Positions 17,272 to 24,696 of a stretch of 48,961 nt of DNA are shown piece by piece. Source of the stretch: Alphaproteobacteria bacterium (GTDB lineage: Bacteria > Pseudomonadota > Alphaproteobacteria > Rhizobiales > JAJFHR01); the NCBI GenBank assembly GCA_024278055.1, contig JAJRTY010000092.1:1-48961 (forward strand), written 5' to 3'. Made by a program: the position numbers and the translations under genes. The notes under the pieces are model-generated. The model was not told the DNA's origin. It did no database searches and saw only the letters and a program-made list of their open reading frames with translations. How positions within the stretch are numbered: position 1 is the stretch's first letter; the number at the start of each line of letters is the position of its first letter.

Positions 17272-18315
17272 TTACATGGGCAGGATTTGCAGGTCTTTGA
17301 CCTTCGCTGCCCAATCTCTACGTTCTTTGCTCGACATGGGGATCAAGCCCTTGTCAGTCAGATAGCCCTCTGGCCCCCAGGCTTTTTCATTGGCGAATTC
17401 GGCCAGATATTCCGACATTCCGGCAGTTTTACCGATACGGCTCTTTTTCACATAAAAATAAAGTGAGCGTGAAACCGGATAGCTGCCATCTGAAATCTGG
17501 TCAAAATCTGGAGCAATACCGTTGATTTTGCTGCCCTGAATAGTGTCGGTGTTTTGGTCAAGGAAGCTAAATCCGAAAATGCCAAAGGCGGAAGGATTGG
17601 CAATGAGCTTTTGAACAATCAGATTGTCATTTTCACCCGCCTCAATAAAGGTCCCGTCTTCGCGTATGGTGTGGCACAGAACTTTATAGGCTTTTTTATC
17701 TTGTTTCTTGAGAGCCTTGATCCACTTGAATGATTTGCAACCACCCTCCATGGCCAGCTCAACAAAGGCATCGCGCGTGCCTGACGTTGGCGGTGGACCC
17801 ATCACTTCAATTTTCACATTGGGCAGCGCCGGATTGATATCGCTCCAGTATTTATAAGAGTTTGCTTTGGTTCTGCCCTCTCCGTCCGGCACATTTTTGG
17901 CCAGCGCCAGAAACACATCTTTCAATGTTAGTTCCAGCGCTTTTGCTTTTTTCGAGTTGGCCAGCACAATGCCGTCATAGCCGATTTTGACTTCCACAAT
18001 GTCAGCGATGCCGTTAGCGGCACATTTTTTAACCTCTGATGCCTTGATACGGCGCGATGCATTGGTGATATCAGGAGCATTGTCGCCATCGCCCGAGCAG
18101 AACAATTTCAAGCCGCCACCGGACCCGGTGCTTTCAACAATCGGCGTTTTGAATGACGTGGTTTTGCCAAAACGTTCAGCAACGGTTGTGGCAAACGGGA
18201 AAACTGTTGAGGAGCCGACAATGCGGATCTGTTCGCGGGCAAATGCAGATGGAGCACTTGCGCCAACAATGGCTGTACCGATCAAAAGGCCGATGAAAAA
18301 TTTCTTTGTGAGCAT
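17272..18315 (-). CDS. pstS: PstS phosphate-binding periplasmic protein
   Basis: The 347-residue precursor has a clear signal peptide (M-L-T-K-K-F-F-I-G-L-L then a hydrophobic stretch ending A-P-S-A-F-A). The mature protein begins near R-E-Q-I-R-I-V-G-S-S-T-V-F-P-F, with the serine/threonine phosphate-binding loop. S-T-G-S-G-G-G-L-K and P-T-S-G-T-R-D-A-F-V-E are further phosphate-contacting segments. The ATG at 18315 is chosen because GGAAGGA lies about 8 nt upstream and the signal peptide starts there; a longer frame to 18405 would run through the promoter. It is the first gene of the pst operon, directly under the PHO box, and delivers phosphate to PstCAB. Confidence 0.95.
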   Translation of the reverse strand: MLTKKFFIGLLIGTAIVGASAPSAFAREQIRIVGSSTVFPFATTVAERFGKTTSFKTPIVESTGSGGGLKLFCSGDGDNAPDITNASRRIKASEVKKCAANGIADIVEVKIGYDGIVLANSKKAKALELTLKDVFLALAKNVPDGEGRTKANSYKYWSDINPALPNVKIEVMGPPPTSGTRDAFVELAMEGGCKSFKWIKALKKQDKKAYKVLCHTIREDGTFIEAGENDNLIVQKLIANPSAFGIFGFSFLDQNTDTIQGSKINGIAPDFDQISDGSYPVSRSLYFYVKKSRIGKTAGMSEYLAEFANEKAWGPEGYLTDKGLIPMSSKERRDWAAKVKDLQILPM

Positions 18316-18398
18316 GCCTGTATTCCTTCCAGTGGCAATTTCAATTGTCCCGATGACAATCAATAGGCACCTGATTAAGTGCTGCACATGAAGGTGGT

Positions 18399-18427
18399 AT
18401 GACACTTTTATAACAGTTTGATGACAG
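18399..18427 (-). promoter_or_regulatory. PHO box (three direct repeats) upstream of pstS
   Basis: Read on the minus strand, three 7-mers, CTGTCAT (18421-18427), CTGTTAT (18410-18416) and GTGTCAT (18399-18405), are separated by 4-bp AT-rich spacers, giving an 11-bp period. This matches the classical PhoB site of 7-bp direct repeats with 4-bp spacers. It lies 84 bp upstream of the pstS ATG, in the gap after phoR, so PhoB should activate pstS and the genes below it, including phoB itself. Confidence 0.92.
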
Positions 18428-18456
18428 TAGCGCAGGCAAGCTCAGGCCCTGAACAA

Positions 18457-19557
18457 TCAACGCGGCAGAAAAACCGAAAACGTGCTGCCCTTGCCAATTT
18501 CACTGGCCACCTGAAGGCGGCCGCGATGGCGGGCCAGAATGTGTTTGACGATGGCCAACCCAAGCCCGGTGCCGCCCTTTTCACGCGAGCGACCCTTGTC
18601 AACACGGTAGAATCGCTCTGTCAGGCGCGGGATGTGTTCACTTTTGATGCCTGCGCCCTGATCAATAATATCGATCTGAATTGCCGGACCGCGCACGCCA
18701 ACCACGCGCTCTTTACCGGTGATGGCGATGGTAACCACCCCGCCCGTCTGGCCATATTTTACGGCGTTCTCAACAAGATTGACAAAAACCTGTTGTAACT
18801 GGTCTTGGTCTCCTGAAATCAACGTTTCAAAATCATCCGCGATACTCAAACATAGCTCGACATTTTCCCTTGTCGCCAGCGGTTGCAAAACAGCGATGGC
18901 CTGTTTGATGAGCAATCTCAGGTCAATCTGTTCTTGCGGGCGAACACGCGCGTCTGCCTCCACCTTTGACAATGACAGCAAATCCCCGATCAGCCTGTTC
19001 ATACGATTGGCTTCGCGCTCCATGATATCAAGAAAGCGCTCGCGCGCCTCCTCATCATCACGTGCCGCGCCTTTTAAGGTTTCAATAAAACCGTTCAGCG
19101 CCGTCAGGGGCGAGCGCAGTTCATGGCTGACATTGGCAACAAACTCACTGCGCATCTGTTCGGCTTCAAAAATATGAGAGATGTTTTCAAGACTGACAAC
19201 CGCTCTTGGCTGGTTTTCCTGGGGCATTTCAGCTTTAGACACAAGACTGGCAACCGCCACACGAAAAGTCGTCTTTACCGGTTTTTGCAGGGTTATGACG
19301 GCTTCTGATTTCTTATCCCCCTGCAACACCTGATTGATCGCTTCCAGACATGCCGGATTGCGAATGGCGACAACAAAATCAACCCCAATCAGATCATTGC
19401 CGAACAATGCCCGACCGGCATCATTAACCAGCAAAATCTGACGATCTGAATCAACCACAAAAACAGATGCCGAAAGCCCGTTAAGAGCGGGTAATAGAAG
19501 TTCCAGTTGCATGTTCAAACAATTCTGATGGGTTATACAGTCTTGTTTTTCATACAT
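18457..19557 (-). CDS. phoR: PhoR-type sensor histidine kinase, apparently without membrane segments
   Basis: The protein has a PAS-like N-terminal domain (S-A-S-V-F-V-V-D-S-D-R-Q-I-L-L-V-N-D-A-G). The HisKA box is F-V-A-N-V-S-H-E-L-R-S-P-L-T-A with the phospho-accepting histidine. The ATPase domain has N-L-V-E-N-A-V-K-Y (N box), D-Q-G-A-G-I and G-G-T-G-L-G-L-A-I-V-K-H (G boxes). It should phosphorylate PhoB. The start is uncertain: ATG at 19557 is used, ATG at 19512 gives a shorter protein and ATG at 19596 a longer one; none has a good ribosome site. In every version I see no N-terminal membrane helix, unlike most PhoR proteins. It precedes pstS on the same strand and ends 30 bp before the PHO box. 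Confidence 0.9.
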   Translation of the reverse strand: MYEKQDCITHQNCLNMQLELLLPALNGLSASVFVVDSDRQILLVNDAGRALFGNDLIGVDFVVAIRNPACLEAINQVLQGDKKSEAVITLQKPVKTTFRVAVASLVSKAEMPQENQPRAVVSLENISHIFEAEQMRSEFVANVSHELRSPLTALNGFIETLKGAARDDEEARERFLDIMEREANRMNRLIGDLLSLSKVEADARVRPQEQIDLRLLIKQAIAVLQPLATRENVELCLSIADDFETLISGDQDQLQQVFVNLVENAVKYGQTGGVVTIAITGKERVVGVRGPAIQIDIIDQGAGIKSEHIPRLTERFYRVDKGRSREKGGTGLGLAIVKHILARHRGRLQVASEIGKGSTFSVFLPR

Positions 19558-19707
19558 GATTAAATCACAGGACGCCAACCGAACAGGTTGGAACATCAAA
19601 ACCAAAGGCCGGTTGTGCAGCAGTCCGGTGCGGTTTGTCTGGCATCAGCGCCTGTGGAACCAATTGAAAGCGGCAGTTTCGAGCTCAAGACAGAAATTAC
19701 AGTCAAA

Positions 19708-21087
19708 TCATAATTTTTTACCGTTTCGGCTTGCCACGAGAAAAATATGTTCCCGGCAATGCTCGACGGAAAGAGCTCCAAATTTCCCTGTAATTTTAGC
19801 AAAACTGGCAACTCTGCTTTGTACTTCGCCCAGCTTCAAACCGGGATATCGATGAATATTATACGCCTTGCCCGACTTGTGGCCAGGCCACATATAACTG
19901 AGGTCTTTTTCCATCTTGCGCAAACGAGAAAGCAACTTCCCCGAAAATCGTGACATGGGTGAAGAAGCGTGAGCATTACAGTCCCTCTCGCTTAAATCGC
20001 GGATATGTTGTGCAATTTGTTCCGAAGCGAATGGCCCGTTTGTCGCCCCGATAAATCTACTGATTTCTTTCCATTGTGCATCCGTTTGCGGCAATGGCTG
20101 ATTGGTTTCCAGACATTGACTTATCAGTGCAAATAATTCCTGTTGTGATTGGGCACGCGAACTAAGAAAATTCGGTAAGTTTTCTCCACCTGGATGAACA
20201 TCCTTTGGTTCAAAGGAAATTGCGGGTCGGCCAAGCAAAAACGCTTCAAGGCCGGTTGTACAACCATTGTGTATCATAGTACCTGCCGCCAGAAGCCAGG
20301 GGAGGACCGAGCCTTCATGAATAACTTCAATGTTTTTTATTTTCGCTGCCGTCGTCTTCCATAGGCTATGATTTTCAGAAGGATGAGGGCGGATGATAAT
20401 TGTGTTTTCCGGAAAACGTTGCGCAATATCAGGCAGGAGATCAATGAAGGTACCAAGCATAGACTCACGATGCCGCAAAAACTGGTCGATTTCAGCCCCT
20501 CCCCCATGTCCATTGGAAGAGTTGGAGGCGCCAGTGGAAACTTTAAGCGAACGAACTTTGTGATTAACAAACCCGAAATTGGAGTTGATCAGGATAAAAT
20601 TGCCATAACGCGCTTGCAGCCGCTCAATCGTATCGGCATAGAAGTCTTTGAATTCAGGACGCAGAAGATCACCTCGAGGGTTGCCGGTGGTATGTATATT
20701 TGTTGCTGGAAAGCCAGGGGCATTCTCAATCAGGGCCTTATTGTTCTCTCCCCAGGCGTAGAATTCCTGCACCTTGGAAATGGCTTTTTCCGCCACCCGT
20801 CGGCGATAATACAATTCCGGTTTATGAGTTATCAGCCCCTCCTCGTCCCAGGCAACAATGCGGTGCCCCAGCAGGCTCATGATATTGAATATCTGCACGG
20901 ATGAGTCGCGAAAATCCTTGGCGACATAAATCGATGGCGGCAGGTGATGAATATTCGCATGGATCTCGTGCCGGGCGCCAACATATACATCAACACCGGA
21001 TTCAGCCAGGAAACATGCCAACAGCAATTTGGCATCAAATTCCCGCGTCTGAATTTCAGATGGGATTATGACCGGTGATAACGTCAC
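19708..21087 (-). CDS. Surface carbohydrate biosynthesis protein (glycosyl/glycerophosphotransferase-like)
   Basis: The 459-residue product begins with P-V-I-I-P-S-E-I-Q-T-R-E-F-D-A-K-L-L-L-A, the N-terminal pattern of a surface-polysaccharide protein family related to CDP-glycerol glycerophosphotransferases. Later I-I-I-R-P-H-P-S-E and I-H-N-G-C-T-T-G-L-E-A-F-L-L-G-R-P-A-I-S-F form the nucleotide-sugar-binding C-terminal half of a GT-B-like fold. The start is taken as GTG at 21087 with GGTGGAAGA upstream; an in-frame TTG at 21123 adds 12 residues and no ATG is available. It follows a CMP-sugar synthetase gene by about 100 bp, so the pair probably adds an acidic sugar or polyol to surface polysaccharide. 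Acceptor and donor unknown. Confidence 0.72.
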   Translation of the reverse strand: MTLSPVIIPSEIQTREFDAKLLLACFLAESGVDVYVGARHEIHANIHHLPPSIYVAKDFRDSSVQIFNIMSLLGHRIVAWDEEGLITHKPELYYRRRVAEKAISKVQEFYAWGENNKALIENAPGFPATNIHTTGNPRGDLLRPEFKDFYADTIERLQARYGNFILINSNFGFVNHKVRSLKVSTGASNSSNGHGGGAEIDQFLRHRESMLGTFIDLLPDIAQRFPENTIIIRPHPSENHSLWKTTAAKIKNIEVIHEGSVLPWLLAAGTMIHNGCTTGLEAFLLGRPAISFEPKDVHPGGENLPNFLSSRAQSQQELFALISQCLETNQPLPQTDAQWKEISRFIGATNGPFASEQIAQHIRDLSERDCNAHASSPMSRFSGKLLSRLRKMEKDLSYMWPGHKSGKAYNIHRYPGLKLGEVQSRVASFAKITGKFGALSVEHCREHIFLVASRNGKKL

Positions 21088-21189
21088 GAACGATGTCTTC
21101 CACCAAACAGGCAAGTCTTGCAAACCCAGCCTTTAAAGCCGACGATTTTCTGGGGAATCATATTCATAAAAACTCTCATAATGCCCGGT

Positions 21190-21909
21190 TCAGGGGAGTA
21201 GATTTACATCGACTTTACCGTCAAATATCAGCCTGACCAAAGCCAGGTCCAGTTCACTGTCGATGTCCAGACCGGTATATTCCGGCACAATGATTGCGCG
21301 GGCGTTTTCACCAACTATCTGATTGTGGATCATGACCGTTTCCCGGGTGCTGGCATAGGCTGCACCGGTGCGTTTATAGACCGGTGGCAGCACCTGGCGC
21401 GGCCGCAAATCATCGAAACCCTGATCCACATAGTTGATCAGGACGTCATCACCGATTATTCTCTTAAGGCGAAACGGATGATGGTTGGCAATTTTCTTGA
21501 CGCTCACCACACTATCGCAATCGCCCTTTTTCAGGCGCTCCAGGCAGGCTGCAATATCCTCGGGCCGACAGAGCGGCACGGTGGCCTGCAAAACCAGGAT
21601 ATGACTATAGGGCGTGGCTGTTATTCTTTCCATTTGCTCGACCGCATGTTGCACCACGGGCAAGCTCAAAACATGGTCCTCGGCCAGTTTTTTGGGGCGC
21701 ATAAAGGGCGGCCGGACGCCATATTGCCGCGCAACATCCGCGATTTCTTCATCTTCTGTCGAAACGACAACGTCGGTAATACCCTCAACTTGCAAGGCAT
21801 GCCCGATCATATGCGCGATCAACGGTTTGCCACCGAGGTCTATCAGGTTTTTGCGGGGGATACCTTTTGACCCACCACGCGCGGGTATGACAGCGATGGT
21901 TCTGGGCAT
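21190..21909 (-). CDS. Acylneuraminate cytidylyltransferase family protein (CMP-sugar synthetase)
   Basis: The 239-residue cytoplasmic enzyme begins I-A-V-I-P-A-R-G-G-S-K-G-I-P-R-K-N, the nucleotide-binding signature of CMP-sialic/CMP-nonulosonic acid synthetases. Also seen are V-V-V-S-T-E-D-E-E-I-A and L-V-L-Q-A-T-V-P-L-C-R, which covers the usual L-Q-x-T-x-P-L-R region. It should activate a nonulosonic or related acidic sugar with CTP. No sialic-acid synthase (NeuB) or epimerase is present in the window, so the sugar cannot be named. It is transcribed toward the surface-carbohydrate gene downstream, and its promoter must lie in the 422-bp gap upstream. Confidence 0.87.
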   Translation of the reverse strand: MPRTIAVIPARGGSKGIPRKNLIDLGGKPLIAHMIGHALQVEGITDVVVSTEDEEIADVARQYGVRPPFMRPKKLAEDHVLSLPVVQHAVEQMERITATPYSHILVLQATVPLCRPEDIAACLERLKKGDCDSVVSVKKIANHHPFRLKRIIGDDVLINYVDQGFDDLRPRQVLPPVYKRTGAAYASTRETVMIHNQIVGENARAIIVPEYTGLDIDSELDLALVRLIFDGKVDVNLLP

Positions 21910-22165
21910 GCTTTGTTTTCAGACCCCGGCTAAATCTCTGTGAGGTTGACGGGCCTGCCCGGTCGAGACAATCGAACTAACAATTCCAATGTTGTCGATA
22001 AAACCATATATGTACCCTTCTTCAGTAACCTGCGCTGGCCGATTTATGATCGCGTGAAGTTCCGGGTCTATGTTCCAGCGTTTGATTTTGAAAGTGGCAG
22101 GCATCGATACAAACCCAATGATTATCCGGTGCCATCACCTCTAGCATCGCTGCCCCGACAGCTAC

Positions 22166-22179
22166 TTGATCTAAATCAA
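22166..22179. promoter_or_regulatory. Perfect Fnr/FixK-type binding site
   Basis: TTGATCTAAATCAA is an exact TTGAT-N4-ATCAA palindrome, the consensus for Fnr, FixK and Anr regulators of low-oxygen metabolism. It ends 9 bp before the ATG of a 24-codon ORF and lies about 260 bp upstream of the CMP-sugar synthetase start on the other strand. No other perfect copy was noticed in the window. A site this close to an ATG cannot be a normal -41.5 activator site for that ORF, so it may act as a repressor site or serve the minus strand. Confidence 0.6.
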
Positions 22180-22188
22180 GGAGTAAAA

Positions 22189-22263
22189 ATGAAGGCGGGA
22201 TATCGCAACAAACCACTTGTTACGGACATTGGTCCCCTGTGCCAGATGACAGCAATAGAGTGA
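22189..22263 (+). CDS. Possible small protein of 24 residues
   Basis: ATG at 22189 follows a consensus AAGGAG ribosome site with a 5-nt spacer, directly behind the Fnr-type palindrome. The frame closes at TGA 22261-22263. The product is basic at its N-terminus (M-K-A-G-Y-R-N-K-P) and ends D-I-G-P-L-C-Q-M-T-A-I-E, with one cysteine. I recognise no family. It lies between minus-strand genes and could equally be a leader peptide or chance; only the ribosome site and the adjacent regulatory box argue for it. Confidence 0.3.
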   Translation: MKAGYRNKPLVTDIGPLCQMTAIE

Positions 22264-22316
22264 GCGGAAAATTGCTGTTTAAGTATCCGGCACCGGGTAA
22301 ATTTACGTTGTAGACG

Positions 22317-22343
22317 AGCAATCCTGAGTTTTCAGGGCTTGCT
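22317..22343 (-). terminator. Hairpin at the end of the rhodanese gene
   Basis: CCTGA (22323-22327) pairs with TCAGG (22332-22336) and the outer AGCAA (22317-22321) with TTGCT (22339-22343), with a small asymmetric internal loop. It overlaps the last rhodanese codons and stop. There is no clear T-run after it on the minus strand, so it is a candidate end point for the redox operon, not a firm one. Confidence 0.4.
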
Positions 22344-22706
22344 TATCAGGTCACCGGTTTTAGGGTCGATGGCCCGGTATGGAAGATTTGCCGCCTTCCA
22401 GGCACCAAAGCCGCCAGCCATATGAGATAGCGGAGCAATACCAGCATTGGCACAGCGCTCGGTAATTGCGCGAGAGCGCACACCCGACCCGCAATGGAAT
22501 ACGATTGGTTTACCCTCCTGCACTGGTAGTTTAAGCGGATCAAATGTTGACATCGGAAACAACAATGCACCACCGATATGCTCAAACGCATATTCGTTTG
22601 GTGTACGCACATCAATCAGCACAATCTCATTGCGGTCAAATCTGTCTTTAACTTCCGCAGGTGTCAGAACCTTAAGTTCCACACCATTCAGGTTTTCTGT
22701 TTCCAT
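22332..22706 (-). CDS. Rhodanese-like domain protein
   Basis: This 124-residue single-domain rhodanese reads L-I-D-V-R-T-P-N-E-Y near residue 33. The active-site loop is F-H-C-G-S-G-V-R-S, with the cysteine that carries a persulfide. It ends with H-M-A-G-G-F-G-A-W-K-A, the usual rhodanese C-terminal motif. The ATG at 22706 is chosen because AGGAG lies 8 nt upstream; an in-frame GTG at 22715 would overlap the upstream stop. It is the last gene after the CCG-domain Fe-S protein and two cytochrome b genes, so it may feed or receive sulfane sulfur for that redox module. This role is inferred. Confidence 0.9.
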   Translation of the reverse strand: METENLNGVELKVLTPAEVKDRFDRNEIVLIDVRTPNEYAFEHIGGALLFPMSTFDPLKLPVQEGKPIVFHCGSGVRSRAITERCANAGIAPLSHMAGGFGAWKAANLPYRAIDPKTGDLISKP

Positions 22707-22711
22707 GATAG

Positions 22712-24034
22712 TCACTCCTGTTCAATAATCATATTTTCAACCACCAGCTCGAGCAGGCTTTCCACCTGCCTGTCCCATCCGCTGGCTTTGGTTTCACGAT
22801 CAAATTGCAACCTGCACTGACCACAACTGGTGACAAAATGATCAGCACCTGTGGCCTCAACCTCCTGGCGTTTCAACTCAAACGCCTTTTGCCGCAAAGG
22901 AGCTGCACGGGTGTTGGCCAGCACACCACCGCCGCCACCGCAGCAAAACGAATTTTCCCGGTGGTGTTCAAGCTCATGCAGGTCCATCCCCAAAGCCTTT
23001 AGCACCACGCGCGGAGCATCTCCCAGCCCGCCACGGCGGATTTGTTGGCAAGGGTCATGAAAGGTCGCTGTTTCACCCATCGCCTTCACCCGGATTTTAC
23101 CCGACTGGATATTTTCAGCCAGGAGCTCAATCGTATGCATGATGCGGATATCGTTTACCGGGCCACCGTACCAGCGCGCCGCCTCCCAGCGCGTTGCCCC
23201 CCAGGCATGTCCGCATTCGGGCAGTAATATCGTTGTTGCGCCAATCTCGCGCGCCTTATCAATCAGGCGGCAGGTCAACTCACCCTGAAGTTCGAGATTG
23301 CCAGAGAGATAGCCGAAATTGGTTGCTTCAAAGGCAACGGAAGAAAAGGTCCAGTCAAGCTTGAGGTGATCCAGTATTCTGGCAATACCAACAAGAGAAT
23401 CCTGATGATCCTCCAGGTCCCCCGGTGCCAGTGTCATCAAAAGATCAGCCTTTGGCCTATCGAGCGGCAGGCTGATGGAATATTCTTTTTCGATGTCATG
23501 GATGGTTTTGATAAACTCTTGAGGCTCCCCAAAAGGACTGTGCTTTGTCTCGGCATTGCTGGTAATCTGCGCCAGTCGATCGGGCAGAAGTCCCGCACGA
23601 TACATGCCATGGCGGGCTTCCTTGACCAGTTCGGAAATATCAATTCCCATTGGGCACGCCAGAGTGCAGCGCCCGCACAAGGTACAGGAATCATAAATAA
23701 GCTCCTCCCACTCCTGCAACTCGGTAATGGACAGGCGCGGAGCCATCCCCACCATTCCGGCAAGCCAGCTGAACGGACTTTGGGTGCGGTGGTAAGCATC
23801 TTCGAAAGGTTTCAGCTTGTGGATTGGCGTGTATTTTGCCTCTCCCGTCGTCAGGTAGAAGTGGCAGGCTTCCGCACACAATCCACAACGCACGCAGGCA
23901 TTCATGTAGCTAGACGCATGAGGCCCGAATTCCACAAGAAAACCTTCCATCGCATTGGCCACACGCACCGCGTCCGGCAGGTCACGTTGCTGGTCGAAAT
24001 TTCGGGTTGATTGGGGTTTGGTTATAGTGGTCAT
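22712..24034 (-). CDS. CCG-domain Fe-S oxidoreductase (HdrD/DsrK-like)
   Basis: The 440-residue protein has two N-terminal [4Fe-4S] motifs, C-V-R-C-G-L-C-A-E-A-C near residue 47 and C-T-L-C-G-R-C-T-L-A-C-P near residue 117. The C-terminal cysteine-rich CCG domain has D-P-C-Q-Q, then C-C-G-G-G-G-G, then S-C-G-Q-C. The spacing is C-x34-CC-x38-C-x2-C, close to the heterodisulfide-reductase HdrD pattern that binds a noncubane [4Fe-4S] cluster. A glycolate-oxidase-type role (GlcF) is less likely because the next gene upstream is a NarI/DsrM-like membrane cytochrome b. AGGAGG precedes the ATG at 24034 by 8 nt. It probably exchanges electrons between the quinone pool and a disulfide or sulfur substrate at the inner face of the membrane. 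Confidence 0.85.
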   Translation of the reverse strand: MTTITKPQSTRNFDQQRDLPDAVRVANAMEGFLVEFGPHASSYMNACVRCGLCAEACHFYLTTGEAKYTPIHKLKPFEDAYHRTQSPFSWLAGMVGMAPRLSITELQEWEELIYDSCTLCGRCTLACPMGIDISELVKEARHGMYRAGLLPDRLAQITSNAETKHSPFGEPQEFIKTIHDIEKEYSISLPLDRPKADLLMTLAPGDLEDHQDSLVGIARILDHLKLDWTFSSVAFEATNFGYLSGNLELQGELTCRLIDKAREIGATTILLPECGHAWGATRWEAARWYGGPVNDIRIMHTIELLAENIQSGKIRVKAMGETATFHDPCQQIRRGGLGDAPRVVLKALGMDLHELEHHRENSFCCGGGGGVLANTRAAPLRQKAFELKRQEVEATGADHFVTSCGQCRLQFDRETKASGWDRQVESLLELVVENMIIEQE

Positions 24035-24045
24035 ACGTTATCCTC

Positions 24046-24696
24046 CTACATCCGTGTGCCGCGACGCCCGGCCAGTGCCCCGGTAAAACCGCGTGACAGG
24101 GGCCAGGTGAACGTGTGCATTAAACTGCTGAACGGGAAATAGATCAGCCATATCTCGACAAAACCAAGATGAATGGCGCGCAGTGAGGTGCTTTGCTCGG
24201 CCAGCGCCATACAGCCGGTGAGCATCACCAGAAAGGTCAGCCCGGCGGCAATATGATCATCGCGCCGTGAGATCAATCGCACCACCGGATCAACGAACCG
24301 CCGTATCCACAGGGCGAGCAATCCGGCAAAGGCAAATTGTGCGGCAATAATAAAACCCCAGCGTGGCAGTGGCGGCCAGTCAATGGCATAGATATTTTCA
24401 CGAATAAAAGCCACGTGCGGTGCCGCAAATAAAAGCAGGGCAAACAGACCCAGATGGAAGGCGTAACCCGCCAGAGTGACAAACCAGACCCGCCCCTGCT
24501 TCATGAATATTCGCCGCGGCACGAAGTGGCTGAAGATCAGTTTAATGGCACCAAGACCGGGAGAGCCAACGGCACGCGCTTTATCTTTTCTGCGGCCAAA
24601 GAACAGAATGGCAAAGATACGCCATCCGGCAAACACCAGAAATATCGTCGCCGATGCTTTCCACAGCGGGCCTTCGAGAAGTTCAATAATGCTCAT
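24046..24696 (-). CDS. NarI/DsrM-like membrane cytochrome b
   Basis: This 216-residue integral membrane protein has about five hydrophobic segments: roughly 13-33, 72-95, 112-130, 145-165 and 175-195. Paired histidines in A-G-Y-A-F-H-L-G-L and A-A-P-H-V-A-F, and later A-I-H-L-G-F and S-L-M-H-T-F-T-W-P-L, fit the di-heme pattern of nitrate reductase gamma and DsrM subunits. It overlaps the upstream cytochrome gene by 4 bp (ATGA) and precedes the CCG protein by 11 bp, so the three are made together. It most likely oxidises or reduces quinone and connects to the Fe-S protein. Confidence 0.82.
   Translation of the reverse strand: MSIIELLEGPLWKASATIFLVFAGWRIFAILFFGRRKDKARAVGSPGLGAIKLIFSHFVPRRIFMKQGRVWFVTLAGYAFHLGLFALLLFAAPHVAFIRENIYAIDWPPLPRWGFIIAAQFAFAGLLALWIRRFVDPVVRLISRRDDHIAAGLTFLVMLTGCMALAEQSTSLRAIHLGFVEIWLIYFPFSSLMHTFTWPLSRGFTGALAGRRGTRM

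Larger units (their letters stand above)
21910..22331. other. 422-bp gap between the CMP-sugar synthetase and rhodanese genes
   Basis: This is the longest stretch without an assigned gene. It contains a perfect Fnr/FixK-type palindrome (22166-22179), a 24-codon ORF with a strong ribosome site (22189-22263) and a hairpin at the rhodanese end. A longer plus-strand frame runs from 21940 to 22263 but its protein shows no domain I recognise. No tRNA, insertion-sequence end or other repeat was seen. The promoter of the CMP-sugar synthetase gene is expected here. Confidence 0.6.

Noticed and set aside
21088-21175. Frameshift at the start of the surface-carbohydrate gene, with an ATG-started 27-codon frame just upstream
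   Set aside because: The upstream peptide shows no likeness to the family N-terminus, and a GTG start with a good ribosome site gives the expected beginning.
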